Shown piece by piece: positions 1 through 6,680 of a DNA stretch of 11,565 bases; the first letter of the stretch is position 1; each line of letters begins with the position of its first letter. Source of the DNA: Fibrobacteraceae bacterium (GTDB taxonomy: Bacteria; Fibrobacterota; Fibrobacteria; Fibrobacterales; Fibrobacteraceae). A program made the translations under genes and the position numbers. The notes under the pieces were generated by a model that searched no databases, was not told where the DNA came from, and was given only the letters and a program-made list of their open reading frames with translations. The stretch spans positions 1-11,565 of the forward strand of contig JABUUT010000043.1 in assembly GCA_021443045.1 (NCBI GenBank), written 5' to 3'.

Positions 1-432
1 GGCATGAGCAGAATTGATGAAATAACTTATGATGCTCCACTCGCTGATGGCTCTGGAAATGCGAAGGTAAAGATTGTGCCACTTCAGTTCTTGAAAGCTG
101 TGCTTCCTAATCCAAAGGAACTTGGCGAGAACTATGATGGCGAGACTTCAATTGGTTGTCGTATTCGTGGCGTGAAGAATGGTAAGGAACATACTTACTA
201 TGTATATAATAACTGTTCCCACCAAGAGGCATATAAGGAAACTGGAATGCAGGGTGTTAGCTACACTACTGGTGTTCCTGCGATGATTGGTGCAATGATG
301 TTCTTCAAGGGATTGTGGAAGAAGGCTGGCGTATATAATGTCGAAGAGTTCGACCCAGATCCATTTATGGAACAGCTTAACATTCAAGGTCTTCCTTGGC
401 ATGAAGTATTTGACGGAGATATTGAACTCTAA
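1..432 (+). CDS. Carboxynorspermidine/saccharopine dehydrogenase family, C-terminal part
   Basis: This is the last 143 codons of a gene that enters from the left; codon 1 (GGC) is in frame and the ATG at 4 is probably internal. The text resembles the C-terminal half of the cytoplasmic Bacteroidetes saccharopine-dehydrogenase-like enzymes now assigned as carboxynorspermidine synthase. In that role they reductively join aspartate semialdehyde to a diamine on the alternative spermidine route. Recognisable stretches are DAPLADGSGNAKVK near the start, YTTGVPAMIGAMM in the middle and NVEEFDPDPFMEQL followed by GLPW at the end. The NAD(P)-binding Rossmann half lies outside the window. The decarboxylase partner is not seen. 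Family placement is from recall of relatives, so substrate (carboxynorspermidine versus saccharopine) is an inference. Confidence 0.8.
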   Translation, partial: GMSRIDEITYDAPLADGSGNAKVKIVPLQFLKAVLPNPKELGENYDGETSIGCRIRGVKNGKEHTYYVYNNCSHQEAYKETGMQGVSYTTGVPAMIGAMMFFKGLWKKAGVYNVEEFDPDPFMEQLNIQGLPWHEVFDGDIEL

Positions 433-436
433 TTCC

Positions 437-470
437 TTCGTCGATTTTTCCGCGCCATTCGTCGATTTTT
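437..470. repeat. 13-bp direct repeat, 21-bp period
   Basis: TTCGTCGATTTTT occurs exactly at 437-449 and again at 458-470, just after the stop codon of the dehydrogenase. The second copy runs into the TTTG taken as the -33 box of the promoter at 471-502. It could be a protein-binding pair or a chance duplication; function is unknown. Confidence 0.6.
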
Positions 471-502
471 TTTGGATGAATTATTATAATGCCCTATCTT
501 TG
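471..502 (+). promoter_or_regulatory. Bacteroidetes-type promoter without a downstream gene
   Basis: TTTG at 471-474 and TATCTTTG at 495-502 match the Bacteroidetes -33 (TTTG) and -7 (TAnnTTTG) elements with a 20-base spacer. Transcription would begin about 507-510. No same-strand gene follows before the terminator at 560-597; the next gene is on the opposite strand. The promoter therefore seems to serve only a short RNA. Confidence 0.55.
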
Positions 503-507
503 CAGCG

Positions 508-597
508 TGAATTAAGAACGAACAAGTGTTTTTATGCACGTTAATATAAATAGGGAAATAAAAAGAGAATAAGTCAAAAGCTTATTCTCTTTTTTTA
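508..597 (+). ncRNA. Candidate small RNA between promoter and terminator
   Basis: The promoter at 471-502 and the strong hairpin plus T-run at 560-597 bracket a unit of about 90 nucleotides on the plus strand. It contains no convincing gene. A 12-codon ORF (534-572, MHVNINREIKRE) lies inside and its stop codon falls at the end of the left hairpin arm, so a tiny peptide cannot be excluded. I do not recognise a known RNA family. It could also be the relic 5' end of a lost gene. The ends are inferred from promoter and terminator geometry only. Confidence 0.35.
560..597. terminator. Strong, probably bidirectional intrinsic terminator
   Basis: A perfect 14-bp stem (AAAAAGAGAATAAG at 560-573, its complement at 581-594) closes a 7-base loop. 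A T-run follows on the plus strand. The A-rich left flank gives a T-rich tail when read from the minus strand. It can therefore end both the short plus-strand RNA and the esterase transcript arriving from the right. Confidence 0.85.
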
Positions 598-602
598 TAT
601 GT

Positions 603-634
603 CCAGTTTTCAAGTTTTGGCTAAGTGAAAACGG
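603..634 (-). terminator. Secondary hairpin after the esterase gene
   Basis: GTTTTCA at 606-612 pairs with TGAAAAC at 626-632, and CC at 603-604 can pair with GG at 633-634 across one bulged base. It lies 20 bases past the esterase stop codon. It has no clear T-run, so it may only assist the stronger terminator at 560-597. Confidence 0.3.
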
Positions 635-653
635 TTGGGATAATTCATAAAAG

Positions 654-2201
654 TTACTTCAATCTTTTGTATAGTATTTCCTGTAAAGAATCATCGAAGT
701 GATATTTCATGCCACATTTATTGTCAAGAATCATAGTCGCACGATTTTCTTTAGTATATGGTACCCATTCTTCTACGTCTTTTGCGGAAGGCTTTCCATT
801 GCGAGCGAAGCTTACCCACATATCACTCATTATGTTTGCCATAACTTCTGCTTTAGGATTGTTTTCTCCGACTTGATATCTCTCATCGTAAGGATTGTTG
901 AAAGCGAGAGGAATATCAAGAGAATGATAACATCCACTGCCTTCTGTGTCGAAGTCTGATACCCAAGTGAGGAGATATACATAGATAGGGGCTTGTCCTT
1001 CCTTACATGATTGAGCATCTGCTGTTGCCAAAGAAAGTGCTCGAATGTTACTATCAATACCTACCATATCAGCTTCGCTTCCTTCTGGGAATGCTTCATG
1101 GAATGCAGTCTTGAATGCCTCAGCCTCATCTCCGTAGATTTGTTTGAGCATATCTTCGGCCTTTTCATGATTGAATGTACTGTCATTATAAACTTTCCTT
1201 TCGAGTTCGTTGAATGTTGTTCCTATCATTACAGGGATATCCTTTGCAAGTTCTGAAAACTCTGGAGTGTAAGGTTGTTGAAGTAAGGTTTTGCCGTCGT
1301 TAGTAGGACAGTATCCCCACATCTTGATGCTACCAGGTGTGCGAGGTCCAAGTATCTCTGCCTGACATTTCTTGCTGACCTTGAGCAGAGTGTCAAAATC
1401 GATTTTCTGAATCTCATCAAGATTATCAGCAGTAAGTCCCAGCTCTGCAACGACATTCTTTCCAAGTTGTTTAGATACTTCGCTCGTGGTAATATTTACT
1501 TTTGCACCACTCTCTATAATTGCTTTTTGGAATAATCCTTTTGCCTCTGGCATACAAAGGAGAGTACCAACTTTTCCGCCACCACCAGATTCTCCGAAGA
1601 TGGTGATGTTTTCAGGGTCACCACCAAATGTTTCAGCGTTTTCTTTTGTCCATTTGAGAGCGTTGATGATATCAATCATTCCGACATTTACTGTTTGTTC
1701 CCATTTACCACCAAAATCCGATAAATCAAGGAACCCAAGAACATCAAGACGATGGTTAATACTTACGAGAACCACATCTTTTTGGGCAAGATGCACTCCT
1801 TCTGTTGGGTCTGCATTTGCTGACCCAGAGGCGAAGCCACCCCCGTGAATCCACATCATGATAGGGCGTTTCTCTTCATCATTAAGACCCTTAGTAAATA
1901 TATTTAATAGGAAGTTACCATCTTCAGAAGACCTCCCATCTCTTTCAGCTTGTTTAGCCCATGGCCCATATTCCTTACATTGTTTTACACCATCCCAACT
2001 TGTTGGAACAGAAGGCATGAATCGTTCAGACTCAGCATAAGGAATACCTTTAAATACAAATACATCCTCTGTTTTGTATCCCTCGATAGTTCCTCCAGAC
2101 GTTTGTACAATTGGCAGAACTTCTTTGTTGCAGCCAGAAAGAAGAAATAAGGCACAACATAGTGCGAAATAAATAGGTAAAAAATTAGACTTTGTGTTCA
2201 T
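654..2201 (-). CDS. Type-B carboxylesterase lipoprotein
   Basis: This 515-residue protein belongs to the carboxylesterase type-B (alpha/beta-hydrolase) family, of usual length. A lipoprotein signal ends in the lipobox LSGC with the acylated Cys at 24, so it should be anchored in the periplasm or at the cell surface. The catalytic set is complete: the oxyanion loop HGGGF at 119-123, the nucleophile Ser205 in GESGG, the likely acid Glu332 in GTTFNE, and the likely His426 in the YHSLDIPLAF stretch. The usual FGESAGG signature here reads FGESGGG. It should hydrolyse carboxylic esters, but the natural substrate cannot be read from sequence. It is transcribed divergently from a sialidase lipoprotein, so deacetylation of sialylated or other glycans is a reasonable but untested idea. 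The annotated ATG directly precedes the signal peptide. Confidence 0.88.
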   Translation of the reverse strand: MNTKSNFLPIYFALCCALFLLSGCNKEVLPIVQTSGGTIEGYKTEDVFVFKGIPYAESERFMPSVPTSWDGVKQCKEYGPWAKQAERDGRSSEDGNFLLNIFTKGLNDEEKRPIMMWIHGGGFASGSANADPTEGVHLAQKDVVLVSINHRLDVLGFLDLSDFGGKWEQTVNVGMIDIINALKWTKENAETFGGDPENITIFGESGGGGKVGTLLCMPEAKGLFQKAIIESGAKVNITTSEVSKQLGKNVVAELGLTADNLDEIQKIDFDTLLKVSKKCQAEILGPRTPGSIKMWGYCPTNDGKTLLQQPYTPEFSELAKDIPVMIGTTFNELERKVYNDSTFNHEKAEDMLKQIYGDEAEAFKTAFHEAFPEGSEADMVGIDSNIRALSLATADAQSCKEGQAPIYVYLLTWVSDFDTEGSGCYHSLDIPLAFNNPYDERYQVGENNPKAEVMANIMSDMWVSFARNGKPSAKDVEEWVPYTKENRATMILDNKCGMKYHFDDSLQEILYKRLK

Positions 2202-2223
2202 AATTAGATAAATTTAATGCGTG

Positions 2224-2231
2224 CAAATATA
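2224..2231 (-). promoter_or_regulatory. -7 element of the esterase gene
   Basis: Read on the minus strand this is TATATTTG, a perfect TAnnTTTG, placing the transcript start about 15-20 bases before the esterase ATG at 2201. No good TTTG is found at the expected -33 distance, so the upstream half is weak. Confidence 0.5.
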
Positions 2232-2259
2232 AAAAATATCGCGAAAAAGTGTATTTAAT

Positions 2260-2290
2260 TTTGTAAATTATTTAATAATATTTATATTTG
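2260..2290 (+). promoter_or_regulatory. Promoter of the sialidase gene
   Basis: TTTG at 2260-2263 and TATATTTG at 2283-2290 fit the Bacteroidetes consensus with a 19-base spacer. Transcription would start about 2296-2298. This is after the first in-frame ATG (2293) and supports translation from the ATG at 2314. Together with the minus-strand -7 box at 2224-2231 it makes a compact divergent control region. Confidence 0.65.
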
Positions 2291-2313
2291 CAATGAATTT
2301 TAAAATTATAGTC

Positions 2314-3597
2314 ATGAAAACTCAATCCTTTTTTGCCCTCGTTTTTACAGTTTTTTTATTTGCTTCATGCTCTAAAACAGAATCAGTTTCTCAGTGTTAT
2401 CATGAAAACTTATTTGTTTATGACAATAGTCCAGAACATAACATTGTGTATCGTATTCCTGCCATAGCTACAACTTCTAATGGAAATATTATAGCTGTGA
2501 GTGATTACCGAGATTGTGGTGCCGACATTGGTTTTGGTCTTGTCAGTCTTCATTATAAAGTCTCTCACGACAATGGAAAGACATGGGGAGAGGAGAAGAT
2601 TTTAGCACAAGGTCACGAAGGGAAATATGGTTTGGGAGAAGACAATGACCTTGAAGCTGGTTTTGGCGATGCTGCCGTAGTTGCTGATAGAGAGTCTTCC
2701 AAAGTACTTATCTTGTCTTGTTGTGGTAATGTGTCTTATCCGGATGCTACTTTCTCTCATCATCAGGGTATTGCAAGATTTTATTCTACAGACAATGGCG
2801 AGACATTCTCTAATTATGAGGATATTTCTGGCGCTATCTATGATATGTTTAAAGAGACTGGCATAGACCTCGCATCCATGTTCGTGGGGAGTGGTAGAAT
2901 CTTCCAAAGCAAAACTGTTAAGTTGGGCGAATATTACCGAATCTATGCAGCATGTCTACTTCGTACACAAATAGAGAGAGGTCTTAATTATGTGATTTAT
3001 TCAGATGATTTCGGACAAAATTGGAACATCTTAGGACACACGGCAACTCCTGCTGTCACTGGAGGCGATGAACCAAAAGTAGAAGAACTTCCAAATGGAG
3101 ATATTCTAATTTCAAGCCGAACAGCTGGACGAATCTTCAATATCTTTAAGTTTAGTAATGTAAAAGAAGGTACTGGAGAATGGATGAATCAAGCTGTTTC
3201 AAACAAAGAGAATAATGGAATTATTGAGGAAGGAAATGAATGCAACGGTGAGATAATGATTTTGCCAGTTGTACGCAATTCTGACCAAAAGAAGATGTAT
3301 CTTGCTCTTCAATCTGTTCCACGTGGTCCAGAAGTGAGAATCAATGTGGGGATCTTCTACAAAGAACTCGAAACTGCCGAGGATTATGCTTCTCCAGAGG
3401 CATTTGCAAAAGACTGGGATGGTTTCTATCTTTGTTCGGAATTACCATCTGCCTATTCAACTATGACATTACAGAAGAATAACTTATTAGGTTTCCTCTA
3501 CGAAGAGACTACTTTCGGTCCAGCTTATACTATTGTTTATAAGAGTTTGTCTTTGGAAACTATTACGAATAACTCTTATTCTTTGTGTTTAAGGTAA
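2314..3597 (+). CDS. nanH: Exo-alpha-sialidase (GH33) lipoprotein
   Basis: This 427-residue sialidase should release terminal sialic acid from glycoconjugates outside the inner membrane. The start at 2314 is preferred over the in-frame ATG at 2293, which lies before the predicted transcript start and would add seven residues ahead of an otherwise standard lipoprotein signal. The lipobox is FASC with Cys19. Sialidase marks are YRIP at 46-49 (first Arg of the carboxylate-binding triad, Arg47), SDYRD at 63-67 with the likely acid/base Asp64, and three Asp boxes: SHDNGKTW at 84-91, STDNGETF at 158-165 and SDDFGQNW at 230-237. EPKVEELPNGD near 253-263 and SSRT at 267-270 fit the later conserved Glu and Arg region; YSTMTL at 381-386 is near the expected nucleophile Tyr. 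No carbohydrate-binding module is visible. No sialic-acid transport or catabolism genes are in the window. Confidence 0.88.
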   Translation: MKTQSFFALVFTVFLFASCSKTESVSQCYHENLFVYDNSPEHNIVYRIPAIATTSNGNIIAVSDYRDCGADIGFGLVSLHYKVSHDNGKTWGEEKILAQGHEGKYGLGEDNDLEAGFGDAAVVADRESSKVLILSCCGNVSYPDATFSHHQGIARFYSTDNGETFSNYEDISGAIYDMFKETGIDLASMFVGSGRIFQSKTVKLGEYYRIYAACLLRTQIERGLNYVIYSDDFGQNWNILGHTATPAVTGGDEPKVEELPNGDILISSRTAGRIFNIFKFSNVKEGTGEWMNQAVSNKENNGIIEEGNECNGEIMILPVVRNSDQKKMYLALQSVPRGPEVRINVGIFYKELETAEDYASPEAFAKDWDGFYLCSELPSAYSTMTLQKNNLLGFLYEETTFGPAYTIVYKSLSLETITNNSYSLCLR

Positions 3598-3631
3598 TAT
3601 TTTTTGCTTATGGTCTTTAGTTAATTCCCTC

Positions 3632-3673
3632 AAGTTACTATGTTCGCTTCAATAAGTGCAAACATAGTAACTT
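3632..3673. terminator. 13-bp inverted repeat between convergent genes
   Basis: AAGTTACTATGTT at 3632-3644 is perfectly complementary to 3661-3673, with a 16-base loop. It sits between the convergent sialidase and manC ends, where a bidirectional terminator is expected. Neither side has a proper T-run, so a protein-binding palindrome is an alternative. The inner decamer TTACTATGTT recurs at 4734-4743 just before manC. Confidence 0.5.
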
Positions 3674-3682
3674 TGTGGGATG

Positions 3683-4732
3683 TTAATTATGCCAATCTTT
3701 TATTCTTTGTTCGTCTTCAAGTTTGCAAATCAGTAAAGTTCCGTTATTTTCTACAACGATGCAGTTGTCAATGCCTTGTATCACTACTTTTTTATCTTTT
3801 GGCATTCTCACCATACATCCATTTGCATCAACCATTTTGACGGCATTGCCTATTACGGCATTATTGTTTTCGTCTTTGGTGATTAGGGTATGTAATGATC
3901 CCCATGTACCGAGATCGCTCCATCCAAATTCGATAGGCAAGACAGATGCCAAAGATGTTTTTTCCATCACAGCATAGTCGATAGAGATTTTCTCACAAGA
4001 AGGAAAGTTATGGTTAACTGTTTCTTGTTCTTTCTCAGTGAAGAATGATGGCTGCATCTTGTCAATGACAGACATTATTTGTGGCGCATAGTTTCGTAAT
4101 TCTGATAATATGGTCTTTACACTCCAAAGGAACAAGCCGCTATTCCAAGTATATCCTCCTTCTGCAAGGTATGTCTTAGCCGTCTCAAGATTTGGTTTCT
4201 CTTTGAAGGCATGTAGCTTAAAGATTGGCATATCCGAACTATCATCAATCTTTTCCCCCGATTGGATGTATCCATACCCAGTTTCAGGACGAGTAGGATT
4301 CATTCCGAGAGTAAGAATCACATTGCCATTCTCGACATATCTCAATCCTCTGTTTATTGCTTTCTCGAAAGTCTTAACATCTGTAACGAGATGATCAGAA
4401 GGCGAGACTACCATCACTGCTTCTGCATCTTCTTTTGCAATCTTTGCAGAGACATAAGCAATACATGGAGCTGTGTTTCGCATACATGGTTCCAAGAGAA
4501 TGTGTTGTGGGTCAATGCCTTTTAGTTGATTGGCGACAATAGCCTGATAATTGGCAGATGTAACCACCCATACTCGTTCGATTGGGATAATCGAAGAGAA
4601 CCTATCAAAGGTCTGTTGTATCATAGTACGTCCGCAACCAATGATATCAATGAATTGTTTTGGACATTCTGCTGTGGACATAGGCCAGAACCTCGAACCA
4701 ATTCCACCTGCCATAATCACGAGATGATTCAT
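3683..4732 (-). CDS. manC: Mannose-1-phosphate guanylyltransferase
   Basis: This 349-residue cytoplasmic enzyme should make GDP-mannose from mannose-1-phosphate and GTP. Nucleotidyltransferase marks in order are GGIGSRFWP at 9-17 and PKQF at 24-27 (GTP loop and its Lys), RNTAP at 85-89, SPSDH at 110-114, RPETGYGYI at 148-156, FKEKP at 176-180, WNSGLF at 196-201 and GWSDLGTW at 270-277. Length fits the short, monofunctional type: the C-terminal cupin isomerase domain found in the two-domain ManC/AlgA enzymes is absent. It lies 24 bases behind fcl on the same strand, so the two are probably co-transcribed. The pathway order is manC product, then gmd (not seen), then fcl. GDP-mannose and GDP-fucose feed surface polysaccharide or glycoprotein synthesis. 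Confidence 0.92.
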   Translation of the reverse strand: MNHLVIMAGGIGSRFWPMSTAECPKQFIDIIGCGRTMIQQTFDRFSSIIPIERVWVVTSANYQAIVANQLKGIDPQHILLEPCMRNTAPCIAYVSAKIAKEDAEAVMVVSPSDHLVTDVKTFEKAINRGLRYVENGNVILTLGMNPTRPETGYGYIQSGEKIDDSSDMPIFKLHAFKEKPNLETAKTYLAEGGYTWNSGLFLWSVKTILSELRNYAPQIMSVIDKMQPSFFTEKEQETVNHNFPSCEKISIDYAVMEKTSLASVLPIEFGWSDLGTWGSLHTLITKDENNNAVIGNAVKMVDANGCMVRMPKDKKVVIQGIDNCIVVENNGTLLICKLEDEQRIKDWHN

Positions 4733-4756
4733 ATTACTATGTTGTTTTGTATTAGA

Positions 4757-5926
4757 TTATTTAAGAGATTCCTGATACCAGTCAAAGAGCCTTTGTACTC
4801 CTTCTTCTATTTCTATCTTATGGTGCCAGCCTAAGCTATGTAATTTACTTACATCAATGAGTTTGCGCATTGTTCCGTCTGGCTTTGTCGCATCAAAGAT
4901 TATTTCTCCAGTGAATCCTACTGTCTTCACGATAAGGTCGGAAAGTTCTTTGATAGTCAGTTCTTTGCCTGTGCCCACATTGATATGACAGTTTCTAATC
5001 TCTCCGAGACTTGGAATAGCGCCACCACGACCTGCATTGGTGTTGCGATCTGTTGAGCCTTGTGATGAAGCTCCATAATGCACAGATGAATATTTCTCAA
5101 TTCCGATGATATCACTGAAGTTCACGTTGAGAAGGATGTATACTGAGGCGTCTGCCATCTCTTCAGACCAGAGGAACTCACGCAGAGGAGTTCCTGTTCC
5201 CCAGAGTGTTACTTTATTGTTTTCAATACCATATTTTGCTAAAACATTCATGATATCTTCTTCAGAAGAGAATCCACCGAAGCCTTCAACTGGGCGTTTG
5301 TCCATATCTTTGCGAATAGCATCCCAGTTCTCATCATTCAGTAACTTTGCAAGATAAATCTTTCTCATCATAGCTGGCATGACGTGACTATTCTCCAAGT
5401 GGAAGTTATCATTAGGGCCGTACAGATTCGTAGGCATAACTGCAATGTAGTTTGTTCCATACTGCAGATTATAGCTTTCGCACATCTTCAGTCCTGCAAT
5501 CTTAGCAATGGCATATTCTTCGTTGGTGTATTCGAGAGGGGAGGTCAAGAGGTACTCCTCTTTCATTGGCTGAGGCGCATTCTTCGGATAGATACATGTA
5601 GAACCAAGGAAAAGCAGTTTCTTTACTCCATGTTTATATGCCTCACTTATCACATTGCATTGTATCTTCATGTTCTCCATAATGAAGTCAGCACGATACA
5701 ACGAATTTGCCATTATTCCACCCACATGAGCAGCAGCAAGCACCACAGCATCCGGCTGTTCTTCATCAAAGAATGCTTTCACTGCATTTTGGTCTGTCAA
5801 GTCGAGTTCTTTGTGTCCTCGTCCGACCAGATTCTCGTATCCACGAGCCTTCAAGTTGTTCCAAATGGCAGAACCCACCAAGCCTCTGTGTCCACAAACA
5901 AATATCTTACTTTCTTTACTTAACAT
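4757..5926 (-). CDS. fcl: GDP-L-fucose synthase
   Basis: This 389-residue short-chain dehydrogenase/reductase (WcaG/GMER) should epimerise and reduce GDP-4-keto-6-deoxymannose to GDP-L-fucose with NADPH in the cytoplasm. The Rossmann motif GHRGLVG is at 12-18. The catalytic block GSTCIYP at 108-114 contains Ser109 and Cys111, Tyr138 and Lys142 form YxxxK, and His181 matches the second acid/base residue. It is longer than the about 320-residue E. coli enzyme because of two insertions: a helical-looking one near 198-235, which I recall from Bacteroidetes relatives, and a Ser/Gly/Asn-rich one near 281-302. It leads a pair with manC. On its upstream side an open stub ends only 12 bases before its ATG. 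Confidence 0.92.
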   Translation of the reverse strand: MLSKESKIFVCGHRGLVGSAIWNNLKARGYENLVGRGHKELDLTDQNAVKAFFDEEQPDAVVLAAAHVGGIMANSLYRADFIMENMKIQCNVISEAYKHGVKKLLFLGSTCIYPKNAPQPMKEEYLLTSPLEYTNEEYAIAKIAGLKMCESYNLQYGTNYIAVMPTNLYGPNDNFHLENSHVMPAMMRKIYLAKLLNDENWDAIRKDMDKRPVEGFGGFSSEEDIMNVLAKYGIENNKVTLWGTGTPLREFLWSEEMADASVYILLNVNFSDIIGIEKYSSVHYGASSQGSTDRNTNAGRGGAIPSLGEIRNCHINVGTGKELTIKELSDLIVKTVGFTGEIIFDATKPDGTMRKLIDVSKLHSLGWHHKIEIEEGVQRLFDWYQESLK

Positions 5927-5938
5927 AATGATTTTCTT

Positions 5939-6043
5939 TTATTTTTCACACTTATTTTTACACACTTTGAAATACAAATCATAAAGAGAAAAATTTTCCA
6001 AGACCTCCCCATCATCAACGGAATTCGACTCTAGGGCATCTCT
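5939..6043 (-). other. Possible truncated C-terminal coding stub before fcl
   Basis: On the minus strand one frame is open from about 6070 to a TAA at 5939-5941, and its last 34 codons (from 6043) read like an ordinary protein tail: RDALESNSVDDGEVLENF followed by SLYDLYFKVCKNKCEK. The stop lies 12 bases before the fcl ATG, the spacing expected for a preceding operon gene. There is no start codon and the open frame collides with the 3' end of the TenI-like gene, so if real it is the tail of a gene cut at the junction near 6020-6045. Forty-odd open codons can also arise by chance. I cannot assign a family. Confidence 0.3.
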
Positions 6044-6653
6044 AATAGTGATTAAAAGTCCTTTTGAACTTTATAAAGGCATTTACTGGGTCGGCATAAT
6101 TCCAAACTCCACCCAAAAGGGATACTCCAGAAATAGGCAAATCAGATAGTTTTTCAAGGACGTCCTTGTCGATGCCTCCCCACAAAATAAGCGGTACGCT
6201 GTCTTTTTGGGCCGAATAATCTTGAAGCTTAATACTTAATTTGTCAAAACACAAACTTTTATCCATTCCCGCACCAGGCACTGCCGAAAGTGACGGAAAA
6301 ACGGGACCCACCAAGGCTCCTCCAAGCCACGCAGGAAGGTTATCCAGCTCATCCAAGGTGCGGCAAAAGGCAATGCAGCTTAACCTTTTCCAGCTTTCGG
6401 ATACCGCACTTTGAGTAAAAACATAGCTGTCGGCAACGCAACCCCGCAAATCCAAATTCAGGGCTGCGTCCGGAGAACCTCGCAACCAAATTTTTTCTCG
6501 ATATTCCATGGATAGGGATAAAAGCCAGCGCTCCGGGTCCCCTTTTTTGTTGAGAATAAGCCGCGAAAGCCCTTGACGAAACATAGCTTCAATGTCGTCA
6601 TATTCGTTTACAAAGTTGTCTAAACAGGTGGATAGCCAGATTTTTTTTAACAT
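6042..6653 (-). CDS. Thiamine-phosphate-synthase/TenI-like protein
   Basis: This 203-residue protein resembles the short thiamine phosphate synthase-like proteins of Bacteroidetes, a TIM-barrel fold. The best anchors are GPVFPSLS at 116-123, matching the GPIFPT-type loop of ThiE/TenI, and LILWGGIDKDVLEKL near 155-169 with the phosphate-binding GGI at 159-161, followed by SLLGGVWN at 178-185. The QLRxK and histidine-rich segments that ThiE uses for its substrates are not recognisable: at the first strand the protein reads LILNKKG. A TenI-like or degenerate role is therefore as likely as true ThiE (joining the thiazole and pyrimidine moieties of thiamine). No other thiamine genes are nearby. 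It is divergent from ruvA with a 118-base gap. phosphoribosylanthranilate isomerase was considered and fits less well. Confidence 0.6.
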   Translation of the reverse strand: MLKKIWLSTCLDNFVNEYDDIEAMFRQGLSRLILNKKGDPERWLLSLSMEYREKIWLRGSPDAALNLDLRGCVADSYVFTQSAVSESWKRLSCIAFCRTLDELDNLPAWLGGALVGPVFPSLSAVPGAGMDKSLCFDKLSIKLQDYSAQKDSVPLILWGGIDKDVLEKLSDLPISGVSLLGGVWNYADPVNAFIKFKRTFNHY

Positions 6654-6680
6654 TCAACAAAAATCTAGCATTAAAATTGC

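Noticed and set aside
534..572. 12-codon ORF MHVNINREIKRE before the hairpin as an attenuator leader peptide
   Set aside because: No gene follows on the same strand for the terminator to control and there is no run of a regulatory amino acid; kept only as a note within the small-RNA candidate.
1486..1848. 120-codon open frame on the plus strand opposite the esterase
   Set aside because: It is a shadow of the conserved esterase core (oxyanion and nucleophile region); Pro- and Ser-rich text with no family resemblance.
5384..5923. 179-codon open frame on the plus strand opposite fcl
   Set aside because: It lies entirely antisense to a well-supported fcl with intact catalytic motifs, and its translation has no recognisable domain and an odd Cys/His-rich composition.
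6042..6653. Phosphoribosylanthranilate isomerase (TrpF) as identity of the barrel protein
   Set aside because: The GPVFPSLS loop and SLLGGVWN ending match ThiE/TenI-like proteins better, and no tryptophan genes are nearby.
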